NCBI GenBank assembly: GCA_002221725.1
Contig: NJFT01000348.1
Span: 1-28,807, forward strand
Source: Scedosporium boydii
Lineage: Eukaryota; Ascomycota; Sordariomycetes; Microascales; Microascaceae
Direction of reading: 5' to 3'
DNA: 28,807 nt
Shown: positions 10,471 through 21,210 of the stretch, one piece after another
Position numbering within the stretch: the stretch's first letter is position 1
Layout of the letters: every line of letters starts with the position of its first letter
Notes under the pieces: model-generated
The model's input: the letters and a program-made list of their open reading frames with translations, nothing else
The model's database searches: none
Told to the model about the DNA's origin: nothing
Made by a program: the position numbers and the translations under genes

Positions 10471-13400
10471 AGGGTATAGTGCAGGGGTTCCAGGAAGAGT
10501 TTGAGGGTTTAGCAGGGTCTGCCATTCCGTCAAATCGATCAATTTCATCGAAGGACCCTAGACCGCAGGCCAATTGATGATTGATTGTAACAATAGTGCG
10601 GACGCCGTTGATTATAACTGAGCCCAGTCGACACAATCGCAAGGGCAAGGGGCGACTTAATGCTGACTATAGAGATCCACAGGTGACATCCAATTTTTGG
10701 GGGTGTTAGTTCGTCCCTCTGGGCTTTCCTTTATTGACAGCGATTTCCATCCTTTGGGGGACATGTTGTGGAAACCAAGCAACTAGGAAGGCGCTAAGTT
10801 TGTCGAAGGGCAACATCAATTGATGGATTGTGCTTTGTCCTTTAAGCAAACTCTAATCAAAGCGGCTTTTAGTTCGACCTTGACGGCGTCTCTAGGGACT
10901 AAGGAGGGGGTCGAGTGTATTTGATATCTTGTACATAGGACGTTCGCGCTCTCTTTCTAAGGTGAGAAGAGTTGCTTCGTCCCGACTTCCAAGGAGAGTC
11001 ACGGGAAAGTGCTCAGCCGTTAGATATCTCAGATCGCCATTGTCTGATTGTTTATGGTATTTGATTGTACCAAATATAACTTAGTGGCAACATTATAATC
11101 CAGTTTCCTGGAATACCCTCATCTCTTTTCACGATTTCGGTGAGTCTCGGTGAAGCCTTCCCTCCCGTATTAGAGTGCGAAAAGTGGGGCCGGGAAATGT
11201 ACAATCTACAATGTCACTTCACTTCATCAATACCCGCTCCCATATTGGACCAGACTTGAGGGACCCCCACACCCTAACCCTGCTCAACCTGGGGTCAACC
11301 AAGCCAATCAACTTACACCACTAACGGGATACCGTTACCTTGTCGCAGCCACGAAGGCTCCTTCCGGAGTATGATAAAAATAGGGAGCAGGGTTGAGAAG
11401 CTCGGAAGGGAATATCGACGATTTCGAGTGCGTCGAAAGATTCATAGTATTCTGTCTCACCGGACCCGCGCAGTTGGCCGAGCCGAAACGCTTGAGTCCG
11501 AGGTGGTGGGTGTTACTCGAACCGCGCTGTGGAGGGCTTACAATATCCCAGGATCCAAGAGCCGAAGGATTGGGGACGAAGAGAACGGTGGGAACGGCCA
11601 ATTGGACTGCAAATGTAAGGTTAAAGAGCATATTATAGTATAGAAATATAGAGCAGAAAATAGATGGGAACACTCCGCGCCGTTCACGGATTGATAGGAC
11701 AATATGAATCCATGTTGACATAACCATCCAATCGTATTGGGGATTGAACTTTCAGTCGATAGGCAACTAGCAAAGACATGGTGCACCAACCTGTGTATAA
11801 TGTTGCGCATTTCGATTTCAATTCCAGAATTGCAACTCCGGACATCTGTGGGTTCGCTAACTCCCGTTTTACCAAAGTGAGTGTCGTCAATTTCTAAATA
11901 ATGCGATTGTTCACCGCTTGTTTCCAGCCTCCCGTGTGGTTGCGTTGGGCATCCTTAGCTACCCAAATAGGGCTCAAACCAACACAGGCATTCCCGCCTG
12001 GCTAACACGGTATTAAGCACACAATCCGTTTGTCTCATATTGGGAACACGGGACTGATATCCTTGCTATATTGGAGGGGTTGTCTCTCATTATCGAGGGC
12101 GAGAGCCTTGGATCTTGATCAAGGAACGAAGACGGATTAAGACAAGTCGGGTTGTTAATGATTTAATGTCCCCAGATCGGGGATTGGAACGACGATTGTT
12201 TATAGGTGAGATTGGCACAATGGTGGCGGCGGAGGCACAGCAGATTATCAATCGCAGCCGGGAAACTTGGCTATGGCGGACTTGGAACCCCAAAACGTGG
12301 GTGGATCCCGGCAAACACGATGCCAACTCATTGTGCATATCCTCCCTACCCGGGCCAAGAGGAAATCCGGAGCCGGTTGAAATAGAATGGAAGGCGAAGC
12401 AATTCAATGACGTGTTAAAGGTCTTGCGTTCCCTAGGGAGAAGTGCATAATAGGGCTCGGACGAGAGAAGGGTATAAAGAGGGAACATGCGCGACACATC
12501 CCCCAGGTTGGAATAAATAAAAGTCTGTAAAGTGAGGGTAATCACGTTCACTGTCGCCCCTAAATATCACCAAAAGCCCAACGGCTGCTGTCGATGGACC
12601 ACTCTGCCGATGGAAGCAGGTGGCATCGAGGTGGCTTGTCTTGATATCCTGATCCTCAGCCTTCGATCAGGCCCAATTCTCCACCGGCCCCGATAATCAC
12701 AAAGCGAACCACAAAAAGCAAATCGAGAAAATGTGATTGCGGCTCTCTCCGTCAGAGATGTGACGAACTCATGGTATGTGCTATGGGAATGCTGTCTTGG
12801 GGTCATGATTGGCGAGCACTGGTCAGCCATTTCCAGTGGACCATGCCGACAATTTCAACGCCAAAAAGTCTGTCCGGGATGCGGTATCCAATGGGCAATC
12901 AGAAGCGTCTTCCGGACTCGCCAGGTCCCAGCGATTGGTTGGGGTGACAAGACTGGAACGGGAGGCAAACGTCCTCGCAAGTTTGAAGGGTGTCTCTCCC
13001 TTTTTCGTTTCTTCTCTTTATATTTCTCTTTATTTCCCTTTTTGGTCCATCTTTGGATGCTCACACTTTTTGCGAGCGTTGCAGGTCAGCAGGATATCTC
13101 CGCTTGCGATGGCAGCTGAGCGGGCGGGTCGATGAACCAATGGGAGAGATCCAGCCATGTCGGCCCCAGCCCATAGACTGGAGAATTCGACGCCTCCTTT
13201 AGCTCCAGACGGGGGCACAGAACCTGCTGTGCTCTGCCGCTTGCTCAATTCGGATGGCAAGAGGATGGGGCGCCAGAATTCGGTGAAGCCTGTGGAAGCT
13301 AGCGCTTCTTACAAGCCGCACGAACGTCGGTTGTCACCCGCCCACCCCCGCTTTCATCCCTACCCTTTCGACGCCTCACAGGGTGGAGTGTACAAGTCGA

Positions 13401-15560
13401 GACGAGGTTTAGTGTGGAGGGGCAGCTTGACCAAAGATTGGATCTGTGCCACACCTCGGATCGCATCCACCTGTGCGCGTGAGCGGACGCATGACTTCTT
13501 CCTTTCTTTTTTTGTGGATTTTTCTAGTTCACATACAGATGCGCTTTCTGTTTTGGATTGAATGAATTGAGTGGTGCTTTCCCGGGTTTCCCTTGGTGGA
13601 CTTGATCTTACGTACATCGGTGGAGCCCATCAACCTCAAGTACAATTGTACCGTTCTGGGAGGAAGGAGGAGAGGACGGGCATGAAGGTGGCGATGTCTC
13701 AGTGCTGCATTGTAGAGGCGGCTACAGAAGAGATATCCGTGGGTTGGCGAGGTGCCCACGCACAGGGTCGCTGGTTGCTGGTCGCTTGTTTCGCCCACCG
13801 ACTGCGACAGACGGGAGACGGGCTATGGACCGCTGAAGCCTAGAGGCTAGAGACATGCATCCGGTGCATATTAGCACGAAGTGCTAAACACTACGGCATA
13901 ACTTAGCGACATGGGCAAGGTCCCGTCGCCGCCCTCCCGTGGTTGCAGGCGCAGCTGCATCCGGCCACAGCAGGTTCCTCCGCTCGCAGTTTTGGTTTCA
14001 TTGATCTGATGTTTATCCCAAGACATCTATAGGCGGACATTGGCGCCGACTTGCGCAGGGTCGAATTGATGTTCTAAATCGATTGAATCGGGGATGCATT
14101 TGCTTGGCCGCAGAAGCGCAGGTGCGACCCTGGCCGGCGATGTTTGCTGAAGGTGCAGGTGGGTGCGGCCTGGAGCCTGGCAATTGAAGAAATTCATGTG
14201 AGACGCAACGCAAGCCCCTCCCTGGCCAGTCAAGGTACCTGCATGGAGCATCTGTCCATCCTCTGAGCAAGACCATCGATGGGGGGAGAGCGACAGGACC
14301 AGGACCAGGACCCTTCTATCATTTCTATTCTGCGCTCGAAATTGCCAACCCTCACAGCCAACTGCTTCGGCTCTAATCAAATGCACGCCTGCAGTCACTG
14401 CAGCATTCGTCCGATATTGCAGAGCGCCAATGACGGGGAAGGACATAATCCTTAGAATCCCACTCAAACGGTGAAACATCGAAACACCACGGAAGAACAA
14501 TGTATAATGAGTGGATACGTCGCTCTTGATGCGCAATCCATCAATGCTTGCTTGTGCATCGTGGTGTCCACATCGTCGATGCCAATTCGCCGTCTTCGCA
14601 ACCTGCGGCAGCCTGGGCGCGTGGTACGGTACGGGTTGATCAACCTCTACTTGTAAGGTCCGTACCAGCAACACAAGCAATATTGCCAGGTTTTGTTTTT
14701 CGTTTGACAGACGAGGTCACAGCTTGCAGATCGGTTCGCCAAGCAGAGCTCCCTCACTGAAGCGTCACTCGGTTCGTCGCATCTTCAAACCTCGCTTTTC
14801 GTCCCGCCATCCAAGTGCATGCCTTGATATTTTTGTCGCCGAATTTGCTGGGCTTCTGCTCACAGATCTCCCACCTCTTTCTCCGACATTTGAGATCGCC
14901 TCTCCTATACGCATGAGCTCACGCCAGCCAGAGTGCCGACGGAAATAGATATATTGCGAACTCGAAGTATATCATCCTTTTCTCTGGACTGCTGCAGACC
15001 CACGAAGTCAAAAAGCAAGTGGGAAGGGACAACTTCAAGCCATTTTTGATCCCCCAAGTCCTCGCTACCTCAATACCTTGCAGTTTGGCCGGTGTTGGTA
15101 TCTTTTAAGTACCAGTCGATAGTGTCTTCTACTCCTTGGCTTCGCGAACCAACATTTTGGCTGCGCCAAGCAGCCTCCATCAGTGCGTCTCTCCTGCAAA
15201 GTAACTACGCAGTACCACACGGGTACATGCACGACCCGTCATAGCTTGGTACGGGTCTTCATCTCGTCCAAGGGTCACCCTTACCTGCATCGCTGATCCA
15301 CATCAAGCCAGAGAGGTAAATTTCCCAAGCACCACACACTAAAAAGCTGTCCACAGCCTGAAGCTCAACCTCTTTTCTCGAAGCTTGAGTGGTTCGCTGG
15401 CCACGGTCAAAGAACGGAGAGGAGAGCTTGAGCACATACCCTCATCATCCAACATCCACTCACCGAGACCCAACGGTGAAAACAGGAATAGTGCATCGGG
15501 CTTTATCCTGGCCCCTGTCTGACTAGTGACTGGCGAGCTTAGACTACCTCTCATCCGGTC
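10471..15560. other. Long intergenic stretch, no supportable gene
   Basis: This lies between the divergent SET2 and AT-hook genes. The frames I examined are short or lack ATG. The longest (minus, 14027-14680) begins at TTG and resembles no family. A plus-strand ATG frame at 13157-13561 (134 codons) is Pro/Ser-rich and unrecognised. There are no tRNA box A/B pairs, no LTR or terminal inverted repeats and no 5S rRNA. Pyrimidine runs near 13000-13050 could be a promoter or low-complexity sequence. The region may be regulatory DNA or contain noncoding transcripts. Confidence 0.45.
13871..13887. repeat. Short perfect hairpin TTAGCAC-GAA-GTGCTAA
   Basis: A 7-bp perfect inverted repeat with a GAA loop. 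A second small one lies immediately before it (ATGCA-TCCGG-TGCAT, about 13855-13869). Both lie in the SET2/AT-hook intergenic stretch, and no function is evident. Confidence 0.7.
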
Positions 15561-16376
15561 GCGATATTGAAGATTGAAACTTTCCCCAGCCACCTTTTCC
15601 TTCGTCTTCCACGCATTCGCGCACTCTCATTCCCCGGACACCGTTTTTCTTTCTTCAATACCTTCCACCCCTCCCCTTGCAGGAGTTGGACCCTCCCCCG
15701 TCTTCGCATGCCGAAAAGGAATCAATCCAATCCCTACTACTTCTGCGTCGTAGCGCCCCTGTCCTTGGCAAAGAAGATTGAACTTTACTACCCTCGAGCA
15801 CCCGCCGAGGGAGCCTTTCTTCTCACTTCTCGACGAAGACCCAGCATAGTATCTACGAGCCGTGCATGATACGATTGGGACCGGACAACCTCAACCTACC
15901 GTTTTCCTACCCACGGCCCCTTGCAGGGCCATTCTTCCGGCGACCTCTTCCAAAGACGCGCGCCTGAGTGCACTATCGCGCGTCTTCTGAGTTCCAGGTT
16001 CTGCGCCTCTCCTTCTGCCTGTGTCCCACTATTTCCGAAACGAGCGGCCTCAATCTGTTCGCCAAATCCAGCATACCACCTCAACCTGGCTTGCCTGACC
16101 TCCCCCCTCCATCTCCACCACACCCCTCTCGTCGCGTCGTCGCTTCGCACCTAGGGCGGACGGACTCGTCCGCTGCTCCATATCCCCACCTTCCAGCGTT
16201 AAACTGAGAGTCGCGAGGGCTGCGGGACGTGGTGGGCGCTTCAATTTTAACGCTCCTTCATTCATTCCCTTCTCCAACCTTTTACCTAGTAACTTCCTCA
16301 TAAAAGTTTCTTTCGTCCCCTGCCTCGCTGCTTCTCTTTAAGCCCTTGTCACGTCTCCTTTTCATTACCTTTCCGT

Positions 16377-16406
16377 ATGAATACTATTACCCGCCTGTTG
16401 CCTTGA
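16377..16406 (+). promoter_or_regulatory. uORF of 9 codons
   Basis: The leader carries an ATG followed by eight sense codons and TGA, about 180 nt before the main start codon. It lies upstream of the possible leader intron, so it would remain in either spliced form. Leader extent is inferred. Confidence 0.35.
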
Positions 16407-16498
16407 CCTTGACTTTGTCCACGACGGTAAATCCAGGCACAACATAACCCACTCTCTCTTGTTTCCTGACTACCCTCCCGACTCACCTCAACCAAGGC

Positions 16499-16564
16499 AT
16501 GCCTGCACATTGCAGAGACATGCCGGTCAACTACTACGAAGGGCTTCGTTGTAGTATCAGATAA
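16499..16564 (+). promoter_or_regulatory. uORF of 21 codons just before the main start
   Basis: ATG at 16499, a second in-frame ATG at 16520, and TAA at 16562-16564, leaving only 19 nt to the main ATG at 16584 in a different frame. If the putative intron 16427-16515 is removed, the first ATG is lost but the inner ATG and stop remain. Such close spacing would normally limit reinitiation, so it may reduce translation of the main frame. Confidence 0.4.
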
Positions 16565-16583
16565 GGATCCTGTTCCTGGAACC

Positions 16584-17830
16584 ATGGGATCACCGTTTAC
16601 GGACGAGGAGAAGGTAGGTTAGACGTTAAGGTTTTTTGCTGGTTTCTTCCTTTCTTCCTTTCTCTTCCCCTCTGACTCATTGGCTTTTCTACACAGCGAT
16701 TTCTCCTCGCCGAGATGATCAAGGTTAGCAAAGTGGATGTCCATGCGCTCGTAGAGTTTGTCAAGGCCAATCGCGTGGAGCAAAAATGGTATTCCATCCA
16801 GGTCCCAACGGGTAAGTGTCAAACAAAACCCCTCCTTCTGTCTTCATTGCTTCCGTCACCTCGCAGTGAAGGAGAGTAGTAGGTCTTAACTAGAGACATT
16901 GATGCAGGCCGGAACCTCGAGCAATGCTTTCAAGCTGCGGAGAGCATGTTTGGGGCTCCCATCTCCCCACCGAGCCTTATGCGAGAAACGCCCTCGACCC
17001 AACAGATGCCTTCTTCCTCCTCCACGACAGCTCTCGGCCCTCTCCCTTCTCTCTCCACGGTGCCGCAACCGCCAGAAGCATTCCCGACGGATTCCTCTCT
17101 ACCTCCCATATCCGCAGCGACTCCCGGAGTAGCAGTGCCGCCGAATCGAAGCTCGACTCCTCAGCATGTCCCCATTCAGCCGCGGCCCCCGACCACTATT
17201 AACGGTGTTCCAAACCCAGCGCCTTCCCTCTCCGCAGAACCGCCCACAAAGCGGCGTCGTGGCCGACCGCCTCGTCCGAAGACGCTCCATAATCGATCTG
17301 GGCCTGGCGGTACGAAGTCTCTCCCACCTCTGGCGCCGCTGCCCCCGTCGTCGACAGGGTCCCAACATCTCTCAACGCCGACACCGATTGCGCCGTTAGC
17401 AGAGAGCAGCACCCAGCGCACTCTTTCGCCTGCCTACAGTGTGTCCGCTGGAGCGAGCTTCGAGAGCCTATCGGCGTCAAGAGGGCAGAAACGCGGTCCA
17501 CCGGTCAAGGATGATGAACAACAGCACGTATGTGCCCATCCCCGCTTCATACCCCCTCTCGGTGACACGGCACCTCTGACACCTTTATCGAAGAGCACGC
17601 CGGAAAATGCAGCGAGCGCCCTGAGCGCGCAGAGCATGTCGTCAACCCCAAGACCAGATAATACACCCGGTCCGCAGCATCAATGGCCGCTGCAACCGGA
17701 CGAGGACAGGAGCAACAGGTTGCAGACTCCGGCAAGACAGGCCACCCCGCCGCCACCGCCGAGCACGACTCAATCGCAGCAAGGGCGGAGTCCGTTAAGC
17801 GCAGCGAAAGCGACACCCGTGAGGACATGA
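16584..17830 (+). CDS. Uncharacterised AT-hook protein, probable nuclear regulator
   Basis: I do not recognise a named family. I model three exons: 16584-16613, 16697-16811 and 16908-17830. Introns are 83 and 96 bp, with CTGAC and CTTAAC branches, giving 355 residues. The start has optimal ACCATGG context. Residues 1-65 form a compact, predicted helical segment (FTDEEKRFLLAEMIKVSKVD, then VEQKWYSIQVPTGRNLEQC), possibly a fungal SANT/helix-type domain. The rest is Pro/Ser/Thr-rich and disordered. KRRRGRPPRPK at about 163-173 contains the GRP core of an AT-hook, which implies minor-groove DNA binding and also reads as a nuclear localisation signal. The gene diverges from SET2 across 6.6 kb and has a long leader with uORFs, a layout common for regulators. 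A possible in-frame optional intron begins at 17528. A DNA-related role is inference. Confidence 0.75.
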
Positions 17831-19070
17831 TGGGATGAATGTGGGTGGCGGGAGAAGTTTTCTTTGGCATTTACGACGACAACAGTTTTGTTTTGCGACG
17901 AGGCCCGAAGATCATTGTAACGACTACACAGAAAGTACGCGACATCCGAATGATTTGTCTATTAGAAAGGGAGACTTCTTCTTCTTCTTCTTCTTTACAA
18001 GATTTTACCTTTTTGGCCCAGAGCCGCATTGGAGGAGGATTACATACATACATGAGACGACAGCAACGAGAGCATATACCCCTAAATGTTTTTGAACGAC
18101 GTTCCTATACGCAACCAATCTCGAGCTCCTGGCGCAGGTCGTCTGTTAGAAGAACTCGAAACCCCTCGAAATGACCTCTTTTTTTCCGGCTCAGATGCGC
18201 CATGCTGCTCTCTACTCCCCCTTGGGATACAGATGATATAACCGTACTACTCGAAGGGCGTTGTTGGTTGCCATGGCACGACTAGCGGGATTGTACCACT
18301 ACCTTTTCATTTCTCTTCTTTTCGCAAACAGAACTCGGCGTTGGTTCTGAAAACCTCAAGCACATCACTCTGATACTCTATTCCCCGACTGTTAGGCGCA
18401 GGTAGCGAAGGGACGGTTTTTCTTTCGATTTCCCCCCTGGTGTTTTGTGAAGTGGAGATTTCTTTTTTTTCCTTTTTCTACAGGGGAGTGGGCGTTTGTG
18501 TTCCATTATTTGTGTACGACTATTGTACATGTAGCTATGTACGGAATAGGAGGAGGAGTAGGAGGAGGAGCAGGAGCAGGAGCAGGAGCAGGAGGGAGTG
18601 ATGGGTTGGCTTGTACGGGTGATGATTTATATGCAGGGCGGGATTCGGCGTGGAGGGTAGAGATGTATAGTAGATGAGAAGAAATGGAAAGAAACCATTC
18701 AGTAATGACGGAATGCTCCTTACATGCGTACCCCTCTCTCTCTATCTCCCTGAGGATATGTGTGCTCTAAGTGACTGTCGAGTTGTTTCGAGATGTTGGA
18801 TGTTGGATGTTGGGCATTGTGCTAGTTGCCAAGAAGGCTTCCATGACATTGATAATACCATGCTCATTCACAACCGATCTCGACTCAATATGGAGAAAGA
18901 AACTTTAGATTATAAACGATGAATTTCAACACATATTTATTTCGAGAGCACTTTTTTCTCTCTTCCCAAACCAGACCAGACCTTTCCGATCAACCTCCCC
19001 CACCATAAAACCAAGAAAAAAAAAAAAAAAGGACGGGATTTATCATATAAAAATCCACCATTCCTAAAAA
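17831..19070. other. Convergent intergenic region (two 3' flanks)
   Basis: It separates the stop codons of the AT-hook gene and the GABA transaminase and should contain both 3' untranslated regions. It holds a CTT run near 17972-17994, the GGA-type microsatellite at 18548-18597, three GATGTTG copies near 18792-18812 and an A15 run at 19016-19030. I see no gene in it. Confidence 0.5.
18548..18597. repeat. GGA / GAGCAG microsatellite
   Basis: Interrupted GGA triplets are followed by four GAGCAG hexamers (18568-18591). The stretch is purine-rich and lies outside coding sequence, between two convergent genes. Its length is likely to vary between strains. Confidence 0.85.
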
Positions 19071-20720
19071 TTACTCCTTAAGAGACAAAACAATCTTCTC
19101 CAAAGCGTCAACAAGCAAATCCGCGTGCCTCTCCTGGAACGTCAACATCGGCCTCAACCGAATAGCATCCTTACCCGACCCACCAATATTGACGCCAAAC
19201 TTCTTCGCCCTGACCAAGAACTCGTCACGCCTGGGGTTATCGAAGGCGATGAACGTGCCGCGGTCCTTGCCGCGGAGGTTCTCGAACTGGCCGGGATACT
19301 TGACGGCTAGAGCCTCGAGCTTGCCGTAGAGGTAGGCGCCGACGCGGGCGGTGTGGGCGACAAGGTCGAGACGCTCGATCTCCTCGATGATGGCGCGGAA
19401 GATGATGGCGCGGGCCGGGTCGCCCATCCAGGTGTTGAACTGGCGGTAGGGCTTGTTGGGGCGGAGCTCGGGGTTGCCGAAGTAGTAGCCGGCGGTCTGG
19501 GCCTTCTTGGAGAAGGTCACCATGTCCGGGGGCTCGGGGAGGTCCCAGTGCTCGTGGGCCCAGAACTTGCCCGTGGCGCCGACGCCAGTCTGCACTTCGT
19601 CGACGATGAGGAGCACGTTGTGCTTGCGCGTCAACGCGCGGAGCTTGCGGAAGAAGTCGGGAGAAGCGTGGTTATCGCCGCCCTCGGATTGGATGGGCTC
19701 GACGATGACGGCCGCGGGGGGGTTATGGTACGTCTTGATGAGATGCTCGACCTCGTCAAGCGACGCCTGCTCGGCGGCTCGGTTCTCTTCGACGTGCTTC
19801 TCGAGCGGGTACTTGAGCTGGGGGAAGGTGGCCTGGGGCCAGTCGAAGGCGGGGATGTCGACCTTGTGGATGGGCTTGGATCGTGTCGTCGACAGCGTGC
19901 CGAAGAGTCGGCCGTGGAAGGCCGTCTTGAAGGAGAGGATGGAGAGGTTGGAGGTTCCGGGCGCTTGGTTCTGCATGGCGCTGTTGAGCTCCTCCTCGGT
20001 GAACTCAACGTGGTGGCCGCCGCGCTCGTGGGCGCGGCGCCACATGAAGGCGGCCTTGTAGGCAGTCTCGTTGGCGTCGGAGCCCGCCATGGCGGTGAAG
20101 ACTTGGTTGAGGCCCTTGGGGGCCACCTTGAGGATACCCGTCTTGAGGATGTGGGCCCAGTCGTGCGGGGGGAAGGTGCCGAGGGCGGGGCGGTTGACGA
20201 GACCGTTGATCGCCTCGTGGGACTGGGCCGCCTTGATGAGGGCAGGGTTGTTGTAGCCGACGGGAATCGAGGCAATCTGGGCGTATCTGTATGCTCATGT
20301 GTCAATGGGTTTTCGTTTCGTTTCGTTTCTTCTTCTTTTTTCCCCTTTCAACAAGCCTACACAATGTCGTCGGTCCCCTCAAAAAACTTACACGTCCAAA
20401 AGCAAGTTTCCATCACGATCAGCAATGAAATTGCCAAAAGACTTGTCGTAATCCGTCAATAAAGACAAGGCACGAGTATCAAAGACCTCGTTCAGCTCTT
20501 CAATCTCCTTCTTCGACTGGGGGCCGGGAATGGCGGTCTTGACGACGGGCGCCTCGGGCTCGCCCTGGTAGAAGGGAGCGGCGTTGGATGGGGTGGCCAT
20601 TCTGGTGGTGGTGCTGAGCAACCTCGAGTGGCGGGTGATGACGGGTAGCGGACGGAGGGCTAGAGCGGGAGTCGCGAGCTTGGAGGGGCAGATGAAACGA
20701 GACGCCGCGCGGAGAGCCAT
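19071..20720 (-). CDS. gatA: 4-aminobutyrate aminotransferase (GABA transaminase)
   Basis: A PLP-dependent class III aminotransferase that moves the amino group of GABA to 2-oxoglutarate, giving succinate semialdehyde and glutamate in the GABA shunt. Exons are 20392-20720 and 19071-20286, with a 105 bp GTAAGT/ACAG intron, giving 514 residues, normal for the family. Visible motifs are AGSDANETAYKAAFMWRR (cofactor region), IVEPIQSEGGDNHASPDFFR, VLLIVDEVQTGVGATGKF (cofactor Asp near 339), TFSKKAQTAGYYF (PLP lysine, by alignment Lys371) and FNTWMGDPARA. The first 40 residues are rich in Arg, Ser and Ala with no acidic residue, like a mitochondrial presequence. A second Met at 41 (codon 20600) could start a cytosolic form. 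Codon use is much more C-biased than in the neighbours, suggesting good expression. The identification is firm; localisation is inferred. Confidence 0.97.
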
Positions 20721-20750
20721 TGTGTAGGTGGGAGAAGAGAGGAAATGAAC

Positions 20751-20758
20751 CTTATATA
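20751..20758 (-). promoter_or_regulatory. TATA-like box of the GABA transaminase gene
   Basis: TATATAAG on the minus strand ends about 30 nt before the first ATG. If it works at the usual distance, transcription would begin almost at that ATG, leaving a leader of nearly zero length. It may instead be a chance AT-rich site. Confidence 0.4.
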
Positions 20759-21200
20759 CTAAGCTTGGCGTTAGGCTACGAGCTTCCTTTTGTTTTTTGT
20801 TGACTGTCCTTTGGGTCTACGGCGGACTATACTCGGGGAAGAGGGGCACGGGACGCTAGAGGGGGGGCCAGGCTCTAGAAAAAAAGGTTCGATACCTTAT
20901 GATCCGAGTCAGGTAGCCGAAATTGTTGTGGATTGGGTGGTGTTGCGGCTGGGTTAGAGTCTCGAAGGATGCGGACTAGCTTTCCGACGGAGGCCGGGGG
21001 AAGAGAAACATGCACAGAAGCCAACCCAATTGACCAATTCAGATTAGGTACTGAAAAGCCAAAAGGGGACCAGTAGAGAGGAGAAGCTTTCAGTCTGGTT
21101 GGGGGTAAGGTGACAGTGGGCTGGATTGATACGATAATGAGGGTGGGAACAAGTGTCTGATATGTGATGAGAGGGGCCGTGGAGTCGAGGAAGGCGTTCC

Positions 21201-21210
21201 CCGGCCGCGG
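21201..21210. promoter_or_regulatory. Candidate CCG-N4-CGG zinc-cluster factor site
   Basis: CCGGCCGCGG consists of inverted CGG triplets with a 4-bp spacer, about 480 bp upstream of the GABA transaminase start. Yeast Uga3 recognises CCG-N4-CGG in GABA catabolic promoters. A GATA-type site (CGATAA, 21132-21137) lies nearby, as expected for nitrogen control. Both motifs are short enough to arise by chance. Confidence 0.3.

Larger units (their letters stand above)
15561..16583 (+). promoter_or_regulatory. Long pyrimidine-rich leader/promoter of the AT-hook gene
   Basis: From about 15590 the plus strand is dominated by C/T runs (CTTTTCCTTCGTCTTCC, CCACCCCTCCCC and similar) up to the start codon. 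This suggests transcription starts several hundred bases upstream and a long leader. Within it are a 53-codon ATG frame (15708-15869) and two short upstream ORFs, annotated separately. There is also a possible leader intron: donor GGTAAAT at 16427, CTGAC at 16466-16470, acceptor TTGCAG ending at 16515, 89 nt. Transcript ends cannot be fixed from sequence. Confidence 0.45.

Noticed and set aside
11271..11281. Telomere-like ACCCTAACCCT
   Set aside because: Only about one and a half repeat units, so it cannot be called an interstitial telomere tract.
12090..12551. Overlapping frames on both strands near 12.1-12.5 kb
   Set aside because: They are mutually antisense, the plus frame starts at TTG, and neither shows recognisable protein features.
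13157..13561. Plus-strand ATG frame of 134 codons
   Set aside because: Pro/Ser-rich with a phenylalanine run from a T tract; looks like translated noncoding DNA.
14027..14680. Minus-strand frame of 217 codons in the large intergenic gap
   Set aside because: It begins at TTG, the first ATG lies well inside, composition is unbiased and no family is recognised.
19353..20462. Long plus-strand open frame (about 369 codons) opposite the GABA transaminase
   Set aside because: It is the antisense shadow of a C-biased gene. Its translation is Gly/Val/Leu/Asp repetitive, resembles no family and crosses the real intron.
20886..20896. tRNA box-B-like GGTTCGATACC
   Set aside because: No box A at the right distance, no acceptor-stem pairing and no T-run terminator.
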